Shown here piece by piece: positions 50,006 to 59,205 of a DNA stretch of 64,000 nt. The notes beneath the pieces were generated by a model. That model worked only from the letters and a program-made list of their open reading frames with translations. It did not search any database and was not told the origin of the DNA. The position numbers and the translations under genes are program-made. Location of the stretch: positions 434,001 to 498,000 of the forward strand of contig CANMVA010000002.1 in the NCBI GenBank assembly GCA_947501355.1, written 5' to 3'. Within the stretch, counting starts at the first letter, position 1; each line of letters opens with the position of its first letter. Origin of the DNA: an uncultured Paracoccaceae bacterium. Lineage in GTDB: Bacteria; Pseudomonadota; Alphaproteobacteria; Rhodobacterales; Rhodobacteraceae.

Positions 50006-51507
50006 GCGGGCTCCAGATCATGGGCACCGCCCAGCATAAGACCGATCTGATCCAGCGTCAGACCCGCCGCGGGCACGGCCTCGCTCAACCTGCCGCCATT
50101 CAACGCGGCAAAACGGTCACTGATCTCCATCAGCTCGTCCAGATCCTGACTGATGACAACCACAGCGCTGCCCTGCCCGGCCAAGTCCAGAAGCGCTTGC
50201 CGGATCGCTGCCGCGGCCGCAGCATCGACGCCCCAGGTCGGTTGGTTCACGATCAAAACGTCCGGCTTTTGCAGCACTTCGCGCCCGATCACGAACTTCT
50301 GCAGATTGCCGCCTGACAACGCGCGGGCCACCGAACTCACCCCCGGCGTGCGCACGTCAAATTCGTCAACGACACGCTCTGCGAAAGCCCGCGTTTTGCC
50401 CCAGTCCAGAAACCCGTTGCGCGCGAGGTTTTCGCGCACATGGCTGGTCAGCAAGGCGTTTTCCGTGAGGCTCATGTCGGGCGCAGCGGCATGGCCCAAA
50501 CGCTCTTCCGGGCCGCTGAGAATCCCGACGCGCCGCCGGGCTGTTGGCCCCAATTTGCTGATCGGTTGCCCGTTCAAAAACACACCGTCCCGCGTGCCGC
50601 GCTCGCCCGAAAGGGCGGCCAGCAACTCGTCCTGCCCATTGCCCGCGACACCACCAATCCCAAGCACTTCGCCTTGCCGTACCTCGAAACTGACATCGCG
50701 CAGCGGCGTGCCGAATTGCGTGGCAGGCGGTAGCGAGAGGCTCCGCACTTCCAGCGCGACATCGCCCAGATCCGCCCCGCTGGCCTTGGTTTGTTGCAGC
50801 ACCTTGCCGACCATCATTTCGGCCAGCTCACGCGCGGTTTTCTCACGCGGATCACAGGTCGCCACCACCTTGCCCCGCCGCAGGATTGTCGCGCTGTCAC
50901 AGAGCGCGCGAATCTCCTCAAGTTTATGAGAAATATAAAGAATTGCGGTGCCTTCAGCCTTCAGTTTGCGCAAGGTCGCGAACAGGATATCAACCTCCTG
51001 CGGGGTCAGAACACTTGTCGGCTCATCCATAATCAGCAGTTTTGGGTCCTGCAGAAGACAGCGAATAATCTCGACCCGCTGACGTTCTCCGGCACTGAGG
51101 TGGCCAACCAGACGGGCCGGGTCCAGCGGCAATCCATAAGCCTCGCTCACCTCGGTGATCCGGCGCGCGAGATCGCGCAAGGGCGGCGGGTTTTCCATGC
51201 CCAAGGCGATGTTCTCAGCGACGTTCAGTGCCTCGAACAGACTGAAATGCTGGAACACCATTGCCACGCCAGCGGCCCGCGCCGCGCGTGGCTCAGCAGG
51301 CGTAAAAGGCGCCTCGTTCAACGTCATGGTGCCACTATCGGGGCGCACCAGACCATAAATCATCTTGACCAGGGTCGACTTGCCCGCGCCGTTTTCGCCC
51401 AAAAGCGCATGCACCTCGCCGCGCTCAATGGCAAACGACACATCGTCATTGGCGATGACACCCGGATAGGCTTTGCTCAGCCCTTCGACTGTCAAAAGCA
51501 CACTCAC
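50002..51507 (-). CDS. ABC transporter ATPase with two nucleotide-binding domains (nucleoside/purine type)
   Basis: 501 residues. Domain 1 is complete: [16 protein letters not shown]-loop VFQHFSLFEALNVAENI, LSAGERQRVEIIR, LLIMDEPTSVL. Domain 2 is degenerate at Walker A (GVAGNGQDELLAAL, no lysine/serine pair) but keeps LSGGNLQKFVIGRE and VLIVNQPTWGVD. This half-degenerate layout is normal for RbsA/BmpA-like ATPases. First gene of the operon. No xanthine dehydrogenase or deaminase gene is adjacent, so the exact substrate is open. Confidence 0.94.
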   Translation of the reverse strand: MSVLLTVEGLSKAYPGVIANDDVSFAIERGEVHALLGENGAGKSTLVKMIYGLVRPDSGTMTLNEAPFTPAEPRAARAAGVAMVFQHFSLFEALNVAENIALGMENPPPLRDLARRITEVSEAYGLPLDPARLVGHLSAGERQRVEIIRCLLQDPKLLIMDEPTSVLTPQEVDILFATLRKLKAEGTAILYISHKLEEIRALCDSATILRRGKVVATCDPREKTARELAEMMVGKVLQQTKASGADLGDVALEVRSLSLPPATQFGTPLRDVSFEVRQGEVLGIGGVAGNGQDELLAALSGERGTRDGVFLNGQPISKLGPTARRRVGILSGPEERLGHAAAPDMSLTENALLTSHVRENLARNGFLDWGKTRAFAERVVDEFDVRTPGVSSVARALSGGNLQKFVIGREVLQKPDVLIVNQPTWGVDAAAAAAIRQALLDLAGQGSAVVVISQDLDELMEISDRFAALNGGRLSEAVPAAGLTLDQIGLMLGGAHDLEPA

Positions 51508-51646
51508 GTCGCAGGTCCTGTCATGATTACCCCCGGGCAGACCTCGTCAACGCTATGCCAAGCGCGCCAGCCCGACAATGCCACCCAAGGCATTTGCACG
51601 CTCCGGTAGTGCAAAAATCATGCAAATGCGCGAAATTACGGCATGT

Positions 51647-52387
51647 CTAGACATGCTGCCCTGCGTTCACCTCGATCTCGGTCCCGGTGACATAGCTCGA
51701 CTGATCCGAGCACAGAAAATAGATCACATCGGCCACTTCCGAGGGTTGTCCCAGCCGCCGCAAAGGCAACCCTTCCACGATCTTCTCTGTGCCGGGGCTC
51801 AGGATTGAGGTTTCGACCTCTCCGGGTGCGATGGCGTTGACGCGCACGCCCAAAGGCCCGAAATCATGGGCCATTTCGCGCGTCAGTGCTGCCAAAGCCG
51901 CCTTCGATGTCGAATAGGCGGCCCCCGCGAACGGATGCACCCGCGCGCCTGCAATCGAGGTCACGTTCACGACCGATCCTTTGGCAGCCGACAGCTCGTC
52001 TTTCAAGCCGCGCGCCAGCACGACAGAGGCAAAGAAGTTCACATGAAAGACCTTGCCCCATGTGCGCAGGTCGGTGTCGAGCGTGTTCAGCCGCCCGCCG
52101 TCTTCGTCTTTGGGCGATATGCCTGCATTGTTGACGAGCGCATCAAGGCTGCCATTGATCTTGGATTTAACCACCTCGATCGCTTTGATCGTATCGTTCG
52201 GGTCCGCCAGATCGACCTGAATGTGGTTCTCTTCCCCGCCTGGCCACGGGCATCGCACATCGAAGGCCTGCCGCGAACAGGTCAGCACCCGCCATCCCGC
52301 TGCCGAAAACCGCTTGACCGTCGCGTGACCGATGCCGCGGGACGCCCCTGTCAGCAGCATCGTCTTTACGCCGTCTGAATCGCTCAT
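51647..52387 (-). CDS. Short-chain dehydrogenase/reductase (SDR)
   Basis: 246 residues. The nucleotide-binding TGASRGIGHATVKRF is at about 13-27, NNAG is in LDALVNNAGISPKDE, the catalytic serine is in VVNVTSIAGA, and the YSTSKAALAALTREMA segment carries the tyrosine and lysine. It ends in the usual SSYVTGTEIEVNAGQHV. Classical NAD(P)(H)-dependent oxidoreductase; substrate unknown. It starts at the ATG at 52387. It lies alone between the BMP operon and argB and is divergent from argB by about 107 bases. Confidence 0.92.
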   Translation of the reverse strand: MSDSDGVKTMLLTGASRGIGHATVKRFSAAGWRVLTCSRQAFDVRCPWPGGEENHIQVDLADPNDTIKAIEVVKSKINGSLDALVNNAGISPKDEDGGRLNTLDTDLRTWGKVFHVNFFASVVLARGLKDELSAAKGSVVNVTSIAGARVHPFAGAAYSTSKAALAALTREMAHDFGPLGVRVNAIAPGEVETSILSPGTEKIVEGLPLRRLGQPSEVADVIYFLCSDQSSYVTGTEIEVNAGQHV

Positions 52388-52494
52388 GATGCGGGCTCCT
52401 TTTCCGGTTCGACTCTAGCAGCCGCAGCGTGACGCGCAACGCACCCCTTGGCACATGGGCGCGAACCGACTAACGATGCGCTCAAGAGGACAGC

Positions 52495-53358
52495 ATGAGA
52501 AAACAAACCGCTATGAAAAGCGACTGGATCGCCACCGCCCGCACGCTCAGCCAGGCCCTGCCATATCTGCAACGCTACGACGAGGCCATCGTTGTGATCA
52601 AGCTGGGCGGCCATGCCATGGGCAGCGACGAAGCGATGGAGAGCTTCGCCCGCGACGTAGTGCTGATGCAGCAGGTCGGGGTGAACCCGGTGATCGTTCA
52701 TGGGGGCGGTCCGATGATCAACCAAATGCTCGACAAGCTGGAGATCACGTCAGAGTTCGTCAACGGCAAACGTGTGACCGATGAGGCCACGATCGAAGTG
52801 GTCGAGATGGTTTTGTCGGGTCGCGTCAACAAGCGGATTGTTCAGGCGATCAATGCCCAAGGTGGTCGCGCGGTCGGCCTTTCGGGCAAAGACGCCAACC
52901 TGATCACCTGCGATCCGGTGGACCCGGCGCTGGGCCTTGTGGGCGCGCCCAACGACATTGACCCAAGCGTGCTGCAGTCGATGTTCCGCGATGACATGAT
53001 CCCGGTGATCGCGCCCCTTGGCGCAGGCCGCGGCGGCGAGACGTTCAACATCAATGGCGACACGGTCGCAGGGGCCGTCGCCGCTGCGCTGAAAGCCGAC
53101 CGTCTGTTGCTGCTCACCGACGTGGCTGGCGTGAAGGACGCAAGCGGCGAGGTTGTCACCGAAATGACACCGCTGCAGATCGAGGAGATGACCAAGCAGG
53201 GTATCATCGCCGGTGGCATGATCCCCAAGACCGAAACCGCGCTTGAAGCCATTCGCGGCGGCGTGCGCGCGGTCGTCATTCTGGACGGACGCGCGCCCAA
53301 TGCCTGCCTGCTGGAGCTTTTCACCGATCACGGCGCAGGCTCCCTGATCCGCGCGTGA
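52495..53358 (+). CDS. argB: Acetylglutamate kinase
   Basis: 287 residues, amino-acid kinase fold: [61 protein letters not shown] and [11 protein letters not shown]. It phosphorylates N-acetylglutamate in arginine biosynthesis. The N-terminal extension before the kinase core fits the arginine-inhibited class. AGAGGAC is upstream of the ATG at 52495. The next gene starts at a GTG that overlaps its stop codon. Confidence 0.97.
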   Translation: MRKQTAMKSDWIATARTLSQALPYLQRYDEAIVVIKLGGHAMGSDEAMESFARDVVLMQQVGVNPVIVHGGGPMINQMLDKLEITSEFVNGKRVTDEATIEVVEMVLSGRVNKRIVQAINAQGGRAVGLSGKDANLITCDPVDPALGLVGAPNDIDPSVLQSMFRDDMIPVIAPLGAGRGGETFNINGDTVAGAVAAALKADRLLLLTDVAGVKDASGEVVTEMTPLQIEEMTKQGIIAGGMIPKTETALEAIRGGVRAVVILDGRAPNACLLELFTDHGAGSLIRA

Positions 53359-53987
53359 GCGGGCTGGAGGCAGAGGCGAATGCCCGCGGCCTGACCATCG
53401 CGGGCGGCTTTTACCCCGAGCCCGAGGACGGCACGCCCAAAGGCACCCGCACGCTTCTCATGCTCGCCCCGAGCGGGGCCGCGTTCTGGGACGTCTTCAC
53501 TGCGTCGCCTTTCTATAGCGATGGCGCGCCCGACCCGATCGACCGCTGGTCGCGCCATGTCATCGGCACATGGGCCTGCGATCTGGGGGCCAAGGCGCTC
53601 TTTCCCTTCGGTGGGCCACCCTATCACCCGTTCCAAAGCTGGGCGCTCCGAACCGGCCGGGCCTACACCTCTCCGATCAACTTCCTTGTTCATGCCGATC
53701 AGGGTTTGATGATCTCGTTTCGCGGCGCGCTGGCGTTGAAGACGCCTGTCGATATCCCCGACGCGTCGCCATCCCCCTGCACGGATTGCCCCGCCCCTTG
53801 CACCACAGCCTGCCCGGTCTCCGCATTAACGCCTGCAGGCTATGACGTGCCCCTATGCAAAAGCTACCTTGCCGACGATCCGCCTTGCATGACAGACGGG
53901 TGTGCCGTGCGACGCATCTGCCCGGTCAGCCAGGGTTTTGACCGCCCCGCCGCACAATCCGCATTCCATATGAGAGCCTTTCGATGA
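53355..53987 (+). CDS. Cysteine-rich ferredoxin-like protein, QueG-related, function unknown
   Basis: 210 residues starting at a GTG that overlaps argB (GTGA). Eight cysteines in the C-terminal third: C142, C145, C149, C153 followed by Pro ([17 protein letters not shown]), then C168 in [10 protein letters not shown], and C178, C183, C189 followed by Pro. The pattern can hold two [4Fe-4S] clusters and recalls the ferredoxin part of QueG and RdhA, but the cobalamin-binding core is missing. Upstream [20 protein letters not shown] has no domain I recognise. Coupled to argB and sixA; role unknown. Confidence 0.75.
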   Translation: MSGLEAEANARGLTIAGGFYPEPEDGTPKGTRTLLMLAPSGAAFWDVFTASPFYSDGAPDPIDRWSRHVIGTWACDLGAKALFPFGGPPYHPFQSWALRTGRAYTSPINFLVHADQGLMISFRGALALKTPVDIPDASPSPCTDCPAPCTTACPVSALTPAGYDVPLCKSYLADDPPCMTDGCAVRRICPVSQGFDRPAAQSAFHMRAFR

Positions 53988-54478
53988 CCAAAACCCTGAT
54001 CCTGATGCGCCACGCCAAATCCGACTGGGACGATCCGCTGATGGCCGATATCGACCGCCCGCTCAACAAGCGGGGCCGCGCCGCCGCACTTGTCATGGGC
54101 GATTGGATCACGGCGCAGGGGCTGTCGCCAGACTTGACGCTTTGCTCCAGCGCCAACCGCACCGCAGAGACATGGGCGCTGACGGGTCTTGAGGCAGATA
54201 TCCGATTTGAAAAACGTCTCTACCACGCGACGGCGGACATAATGCTGGGTGTGTTGCATGAAGCGGCTGGCGACACGGTCATGATGATCGGCCATAACCC
54301 CGGCATCTCTGATCTCGCCGAAGGGCTTGTCACGAAACGCCCGAAGCATCCCGACTTCTGGCGCTACCCAACTGCAGCCACACTGATCGCGCGTTTCGAC
54401 ATTACGGACTGGACAAAGGCCGGGTTTGGGCAGGCAAAGACCCTTGCCTTTGTGGTGCCACGGGACCTGAAAGACTAA
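53984..54478 (+). CDS. SixA-like histidine phosphatase
   Basis: 164 residues. LILMRHAKSDWDD at the start supplies the catalytic RHxxS-type histidine, LCSSANRTAETWAL the second arginine, and MMIGHNPGISDLAE the second histidine. E. coli SixA removes phosphate from histidine in phosphorelay/PTS proteins. The ATG overlaps the previous stop codon (ATGA), so argB, the ferredoxin-like gene and sixA form one translationally coupled set. Confidence 0.9.
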   Translation: MTKTLILMRHAKSDWDDPLMADIDRPLNKRGRAAALVMGDWITAQGLSPDLTLCSSANRTAETWALTGLEADIRFEKRLYHATADIMLGVLHEAAGDTVMMIGHNPGISDLAEGLVTKRPKHPDFWRYPTAATLIARFDITDWTKAGFGQAKTLAFVVPRDLKD

Positions 54479-54509
54479 CTTTCTTTTGTGCCCAAATACT
54501 TCGGAGTTT
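54479..54509 (-). repeat. Copy D of the recurring 3'-end element
   Basis: On the minus strand: CTCCGAAGTATTTGG then GCACAAAAGAAAG. It lies beyond the terminator of the minus-strand aap operon and directly after the plus-strand sixA stop codon. A small palindrome GAGGC-AGA-GCCTC lies just upstream of it on the minus strand. Confidence 0.5.
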
Positions 54510-54523
54510 GAGGCAGAGCCTCA

Positions 54524-54556
54524 ATAAAAAATGGAATGCGCCCCCGCAGGGGCGCT
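54524..54556 (-). terminator. Terminator of the aap amino-acid transporter operon
   Basis: On the minus strand GCGCCCC-TGCG-GGGGCGC is followed by ATTCCATTTTTTA, 14 bases past the aapP stop codon. Confidence 0.8.
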
Positions 54557-54569
54557 CCGTTGTTTTGAT

Positions 54570-55337
54570 CTAGTGACCCAGGATCTGGCTGAGGAACAGC
54601 TGGGTCCGCTCGGACTTGGGGTTGTTGAAGAACTCTTCGGGTTCGTTCTGCTCAACAATCTGACCCGCATCCATGAAGATCACGCGGTTGGCGACCTGAC
54701 GGGCAAAGCCCATCTCGTGGGTCACGCAGAGCATCGTCATGCCCTCTTCGGCGAGCTCGATCATGGTGTCCAGAACTTCCTTGATCATCTCCGGGTCCAG
54801 CGCCGAAGTCGGCTCGTCAAAGAGCATGATCCGCGGGCGCATGCAGAGAGACCGCGCAATCGCCACACGCTGCTGCTGACCACCAGACAACTGGCCGGGA
54901 TACTTCATCGCCTGATCGGGGATTTTCACCTTCTCAAGGAAATGCATCGCGGTTTCTTCGGCTTCCCTCTTGGGCGTTTTGCGCACCCAGATCGGGGCCA
55001 GCGTGCAGTTCTCAAGGATCGTCAGATGCGGGAAGAGGTTGAAGTGCTGAAAGCACATGCCCACCTCGGACCGGATCGTGTCGATATTCTTAAGGTCTGA
55101 CGACAGCAAGGTTCCGTCCACCGTGATGGAGCCCTGCTGGTGCTCCTCCAGCGCGTTGATGCAGCGGATCAGCGTCGATTTACCCGAGCCAGACGGCCCG
55201 CAGATCACGATCCGTTCGCCGCGATAGACCGTCAGATCAATGTCGCGCAGCACGTGGAAGGTGCCATACCACTTGTTCATGTCCCGGATGTCGATTGCGA
55301 CCTCGTCAGAGACCTTCATTGCAGCTGTTTCAGTCAT
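54570..55337 (-). CDS. aapP: General L-amino-acid ABC transporter ATPase
   Basis: 255 residues: Walker [15 protein letters not shown]-loop [20 protein letters not shown], signature [15 protein letters not shown], Walker [16 protein letters not shown] and H-loop [11 protein letters not shown]. This is the polar amino-acid transporter class. It is the last gene of aapJ-aapQ-aapM-aapP and energises import of many L-amino acids. Confidence 0.94.
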   Translation of the reverse strand: MTETAAMKVSDEVAIDIRDMNKWYGTFHVLRDIDLTVYRGERIVICGPSGSGKSTLIRCINALEEHQQGSITVDGTLLSSDLKNIDTIRSEVGMCFQHFNLFPHLTILENCTLAPIWVRKTPKREAEETAMHFLEKVKIPDQAMKYPGQLSGGQQQRVAIARSLCMRPRIMLFDEPTSALDPEMIKEVLDTMIELAEEGMTMLCVTHEMGFARQVANRVIFMDAGQIVEQNEPEEFFNNPKSERTQLFLSQILGH

Positions 55338-55352
55338 GTTGTCAGCCCTTCC

Positions 55353-56648
55353 TTAGCGGTGGCCGGTCTGGAGTTTACGCTCCAACCATTGTGAGTATTG
55401 CGAGATGCCGTAGCAGACGACGAAGAACAGGATCGAGGCAAAGGCCCACAGCTCCCAGTAGACGCCCGCCCAGTCGGTCGAGGACAGGATCGGCCCGCGG
55501 ATCATGCCCACCAGGTCGAACATCGAGATGACCGAGACGAGGGTGGTGTCCTTAAACAGACCCACCGCCACGTTCACGATCCCGGGGATCGAGATTTTCA
55601 ACGCTTGCGGCATGATGATCAGGCGCGTGGCCTGTGCGTAGTCCAACCCGAGGCTGTCTGCGGCTTCATACTGACCGCGCGGCAAAGCGGCCAGGCCGCC
55701 CCGGATCACCTCGGCGATATAGGCCGAGGAGAACATCGTGATCATGATGATGACCCGCAGGATCAGGTCCAGAGAGGTCTCCGGCGGGAAGAAGTAGGCC
55801 AGAACCACGTTTGCCACGAACAGGAGCGTGATCAGCGGCACGCCTCGAATGAACTCAATAAAGACCACGCAAATCCACTTGATGATCGGCATATGCGATT
55901 GACGGCCCAGCGCCAGCGCGATGCCGATGGGCAGCGACAGCGACACACAGACCGTGCCAAGGATCATATTGAGCATAAAGCCCCCCATGTTCCGGCTCGC
56001 GACTTCCGGCAAGGCCAGAAGGTTGGGCGTCGCTTCGACAATGAAACCCGTGACCCACCATGTGATCAGTGCCGCGGCCACGGCCCCGAAAAGGCCTATC
56101 GCAAAACTGTTCCGCTCAAGGCGTTTGAAGGCGAAGTAACCGGCCACAAAGCCCAGCAGCGCCGTGATCGGGATCAGGATCGTGCCGCCCCAGATCAGGA
56201 AATATGCCAGAAACGGATAGATGCCGGTGAAGACCAGCATGATCCGCGGCAGGTTCAGGAACAGAACCGGCGCGACGGCGACGAACAGCAGCACGAACGC
56301 GAGTGTCGGCCGCCAATACTCAGAACTTGGATACTCAAAGCCGAACAAAAGCTGCTGCCAACGTTGTTCGATCACCGCAAAGCAGGCACCGCCATTGCCT
56401 TGCGTGATCTCGCGGCACTCGCGGATGTTATCCACGCCCCAGACGCCATTGGCGATCCAGGGAAAGATGCCCATTACCAGCGTGTAGACGATGTAGATCC
56501 CCAACAGGGTCATGATCGTGTTGAACGGCCCCGAAAAGAGGTTCTCGCGCATCCATTTGACCGCACCGGCCTGACCGGCGGGCGGCGGAGCTGGCGGGAT
56601 TTCGGTATGCCGCACGAAGGCGACGGTTTGTGCATGTGTATCGCTCAT
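55353..56648 (-). CDS. aapM: General L-amino-acid ABC transporter permease
   Basis: 431 residues. Long N-terminal part with membrane segments and a periplasmic loop (GVWGVDNIRECREITQGNGGACFAVIEQRWQQLLFG), typical of AapM. The HisM-like permease domain is C-terminal, with the EAA loop EVIRGGLAALPRGQYEAADSLGLDYAQATRLIIMPQAL. One base separates it from aapQ. Confidence 0.94.
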   Translation of the reverse strand: MSDTHAQTVAFVRHTEIPPAPPPAGQAGAVKWMRENLFSGPFNTIMTLLGIYIVYTLVMGIFPWIANGVWGVDNIRECREITQGNGGACFAVIEQRWQQLLFGFEYPSSEYWRPTLAFVLLFVAVAPVLFLNLPRIMLVFTGIYPFLAYFLIWGGTILIPITALLGFVAGYFAFKRLERNSFAIGLFGAVAAALITWWVTGFIVEATPNLLALPEVASRNMGGFMLNMILGTVCVSLSLPIGIALALGRQSHMPIIKWICVVFIEFIRGVPLITLLFVANVVLAYFFPPETSLDLILRVIIMITMFSSAYIAEVIRGGLAALPRGQYEAADSLGLDYAQATRLIIMPQALKISIPGIVNVAVGLFKDTTLVSVISMFDLVGMIRGPILSSTDWAGVYWELWAFASILFFVVCYGISQYSQWLERKLQTGHR

Positions 56649-56649
56649 A

Positions 56650-57864
56650 TCACCGCTCCTTCAGCTTGATCGAGTTGTTGTAGACATTCATCAGCGCCGA
56701 GATCGTCAACGAGAATGTCAGATAAAAGAGCATCAGCAGCAGCACCGATTCAATGGCGCGCCCGGTCTGGTTCAGCGTGATGCCGCCCAGCGTGCCGGTC
56801 AGGTCCATATAGCCCACGGCAATCGCCAGAGAGCTGTTCTTGGTGATGTTAAGATATTGCGAAATCAGCGGCGGAATGATGACCCGCAGCGCCTGCGGCA
56901 GGATCACGAGGTTCATGATCCGGCCAGACCGCAAGCCCAGCGCCGCAGCGGCCTCTGTCTGGCCTTTGGAGATTGCAAGGATGCCGGCGCGCACGTTCTC
57001 GGCGATAAAGGCACCGGTATAGATCGCCAAAGCAAACCACAGCGCGATCAGGGAGCCCCGGATCGTCAGGCCACCTTGGAAGTTGAAGCCCCGCAGTTCT
57101 GGATATTCCAGACCAATCGGGCGACCTAGGACGAAATAGGCCAGCAACGCGGGCACAAAGAAGATCGCCAGCGACGGCAGGAAAACCGGCACGACACGGC
57201 CCGTATCGAACAACACGTTGCGCGCATAACGCCGCCACAGGAAGATGCCGGCGATAGACGCAAGGAATACTGCCACGACCAGCCAGCCGCCTGTTTCAAA
57301 GACCGGCTTGGGCACGTAGACGCCGCGGTTGGTGAAGGCGAAGGCGTCGCCCACCATCGTCGCGGTGGGGTTATCGCCCCGGAAATCGCGGGGCTGCGGG
57401 AAGACATTGGCCGTCACCGTGAAGATGATGATGATCCAGATCAGCACCGGCACGTTGCGGAACGCCTCGACATAAAGGCTCATCAGCTTCGAGATGATCC
57501 AGTTGTTCGACAGACGCAGCACGCCTGCGATCACACCGAAGACCGTCGCCGTGACACAGGCGAGAAACGCCACAATAAGCGTGTTCAACGCACCCACGAT
57601 GGAGGCCCGCATATGCGTGCTTTGGCTGTCATAGGGGATCGGCTGCTGGTTAATGTCGTAACCGGCCGGATCGCCCAGGAATTCGTATGAAATGTTCAGG
57701 CCCGCTGCCGCAAGGTTCTGCGCAAGGTTGTTCCCGAGGATCGAGAAAATCACGATCAACGCGAGAAGAGCAATGGCCTGGAAAGTATAGGAGCGGTACC
57801 GGGTGTCGTTGATCAACATCGACAGGCGGAATGACTCCTTCGGAGGGTCAGTCGCAATGGTCAT
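56650..57864 (-). CDS. aapQ: General L-amino-acid ABC transporter permease
   Basis: 404 residues. The N-terminal segment carries a loop typical of AapQ (ISYEFLGDPAGYDINQQPIPYD). The permease domain has the EAA loop ENVRAGILAISKGQTEAAAALGLRSGRIMNLVILPQAL. It pairs with AapM. A 127-base gap with a 10-base-pair hairpin separates it from aapJ. Confidence 0.94.
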   Translation of the reverse strand: MTIATDPPKESFRLSMLINDTRYRSYTFQAIALLALIVIFSILGNNLAQNLAAAGLNISYEFLGDPAGYDINQQPIPYDSQSTHMRASIVGALNTLIVAFLACVTATVFGVIAGVLRLSNNWIISKLMSLYVEAFRNVPVLIWIIIIFTVTANVFPQPRDFRGDNPTATMVGDAFAFTNRGVYVPKPVFETGGWLVVAVFLASIAGIFLWRRYARNVLFDTGRVVPVFLPSLAIFFVPALLAYFVLGRPIGLEYPELRGFNFQGGLTIRGSLIALWFALAIYTGAFIAENVRAGILAISKGQTEAAAALGLRSGRIMNLVILPQALRVIIPPLISQYLNITKNSSLAIAVGYMDLTGTLGGITLNQTGRAIESVLLLMLFYLTFSLTISALMNVYNNSIKLKER

Positions 57865-57950
57865 TATATGTGCTTCCCTGAAGCGCCCTCGGTCTCTCTT
57901 GACGGGTTGTCCCGTTCTTGGGGCCGAAGATTATTATCATTGAAGGGAAA

Positions 57951-57977
57951 GGGGCGCGGCCTGTGCAGCCGCGCCCC
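57951..57977 (-). promoter_or_regulatory. Intergenic hairpin between aapJ and aapQ
   Basis: GGGGCGCGGC pairs perfectly with GCCGCGCCCC over 10 bases around a 7-base loop. On the transcript it is followed only by UUU, so it is a weak terminator or RNA stabiliser. Such structures commonly keep binding-protein mRNA in excess over permease mRNA. Confidence 0.6.
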
Positions 57978-57991
57978 AATCCTTAAGTATC

Positions 57992-59008
57992 TTACCGGAA
58001 CGGCGGCGAGTAGATCAGGCCACCATCGGTCCACTGTGCGTTGAGACCGCGTGCCAGACCAATCGGCGTTTCTTCACCGATATTGGTCGAGAAGACTTCG
58101 CCGTAGTTACCGCCGACCATGATCGCGCGCTTGGCCCATTCAGCATCCAGACCGAGCATTTCGCCCAGGGTGCCTTCGGTGCCCAGCAGGCGGTTCACTT
58201 CGGGGTTGTCGGTGCCTGCGGACAGCTCTTCAGCGTTCTCCGAAGTCACACCCAGTTCTTCTGCTGTGATCAGCGCGTTCAGCGTCCAGCGAACAACATC
58301 GCCCCATTCGTTGTCGCCGTGGCGAACAAGCGGACCAAGCGGCTCTTTGGAGACGATTTCGGGCAGCAGAACGTGGTCACCCGGTGTCTCGAAGTTGGCA
58401 CGCTGAGCGGCCAGTGCGGAGGCGTCCGTGGTGTAGACGTCGCATGCGCCAGCCAGATACTGCTGAACAGCTTCTGCGCCGGTTTCGATCGGCACGGGCT
58501 CATAGCTGATGTTGTTGGCCCGGAAGAAGTCCGCAAGGTTCAGCTCGGTCGTGGTGCCGGTCTGGATGCAGACGGTTGCGCCATCAAGATCTTTTGCAGA
58601 CGACACGCCCAGTGCGGACGGAACCATGAAGCCCTGACCGTCATAGTAGTTGATGCCGATGAATTCGAACTTCAGGTCGACATCGCGCGAGAAGGTCCAA
58701 GTTGTGTTACGGGCCAGCATGTCGATCTCGCCGGAGGCCAGCGCGGTGAAGCGGGTCTTACCGGTGGTCGGCACGAACTGCACTTTAGTGCTGTCACCCA
58801 GAACAGCCGCTGCCACAGCGCGGCACACAGCGACGTCAAAACCTTGCCATTCGCCGTTCGCGTCGGGCTCAGCAAAACCGGGAACGCCAGTGGTCACGCC
58901 GCAGTTCAGCGAGTCACGGGCCTTCACGTCATCAAGCGTGCCAGCAGCAGCAACGCCAGCCGAAAGGCCAGCGACCGTCAGCGCGCCAAGAAATACGGAT
59001 GTTTTCAT
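57992..59008 (-). CDS. aapJ: General L-amino-acid periplasmic binding protein
   Basis: 338 residues with a signal peptide (MKTSVFLGALTVAGLSAGVAAA). Type II amino-acid binding fold: GTLDDVKARDSLNCGVTTGV, GEWQGFDVAVCRAVAAAVLGD, GEIDMLARNTTWTFSRD and GATVCIQTGTTTELNLADFFR. It is first in the aap operon, with AGAGGTAAAC before the ATG. The 5' leader contains two small hairpins (around 59031-59075). Confidence 0.95.
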   Translation of the reverse strand: MKTSVFLGALTVAGLSAGVAAAGTLDDVKARDSLNCGVTTGVPGFAEPDANGEWQGFDVAVCRAVAAAVLGDSTKVQFVPTTGKTRFTALASGEIDMLARNTTWTFSRDVDLKFEFIGINYYDGQGFMVPSALGVSSAKDLDGATVCIQTGTTTELNLADFFRANNISYEPVPIETGAEAVQQYLAGACDVYTTDASALAAQRANFETPGDHVLLPEIVSKEPLGPLVRHGDNEWGDVVRWTLNALITAEELGVTSENAEELSAGTDNPEVNRLLGTEGTLGEMLGLDAEWAKRAIMVGGNYGEVFSTNIGEETPIGLARGLNAQWTDGGLIYSPPFR

Positions 59009-59205
59009 GTTTACCTCTTCCTGATTGTCCCCCCGTGAGTGGGGAGGTTCGTCCGGCCTGTCCCGGCCGGGTTCGATACGATGAAGGTACTCTTCTCCCT
59101 CAGTGGCGCAAGTGTGGGCAAATTCATCAAAGAAGGTCAAGGCATGGATCATCAAAAGAAATGGAGGAAACACCCTGTTTCCCCTGCGTCATGCCTTTGA
59201 ATCGC

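Noticed and set aside
50002-51507. Second ATPase domain as a damaged gene
   Set aside because: Loss of the Walker A lysine in the second half is normal for this class of double ATPases, so it is not a sign of decay.
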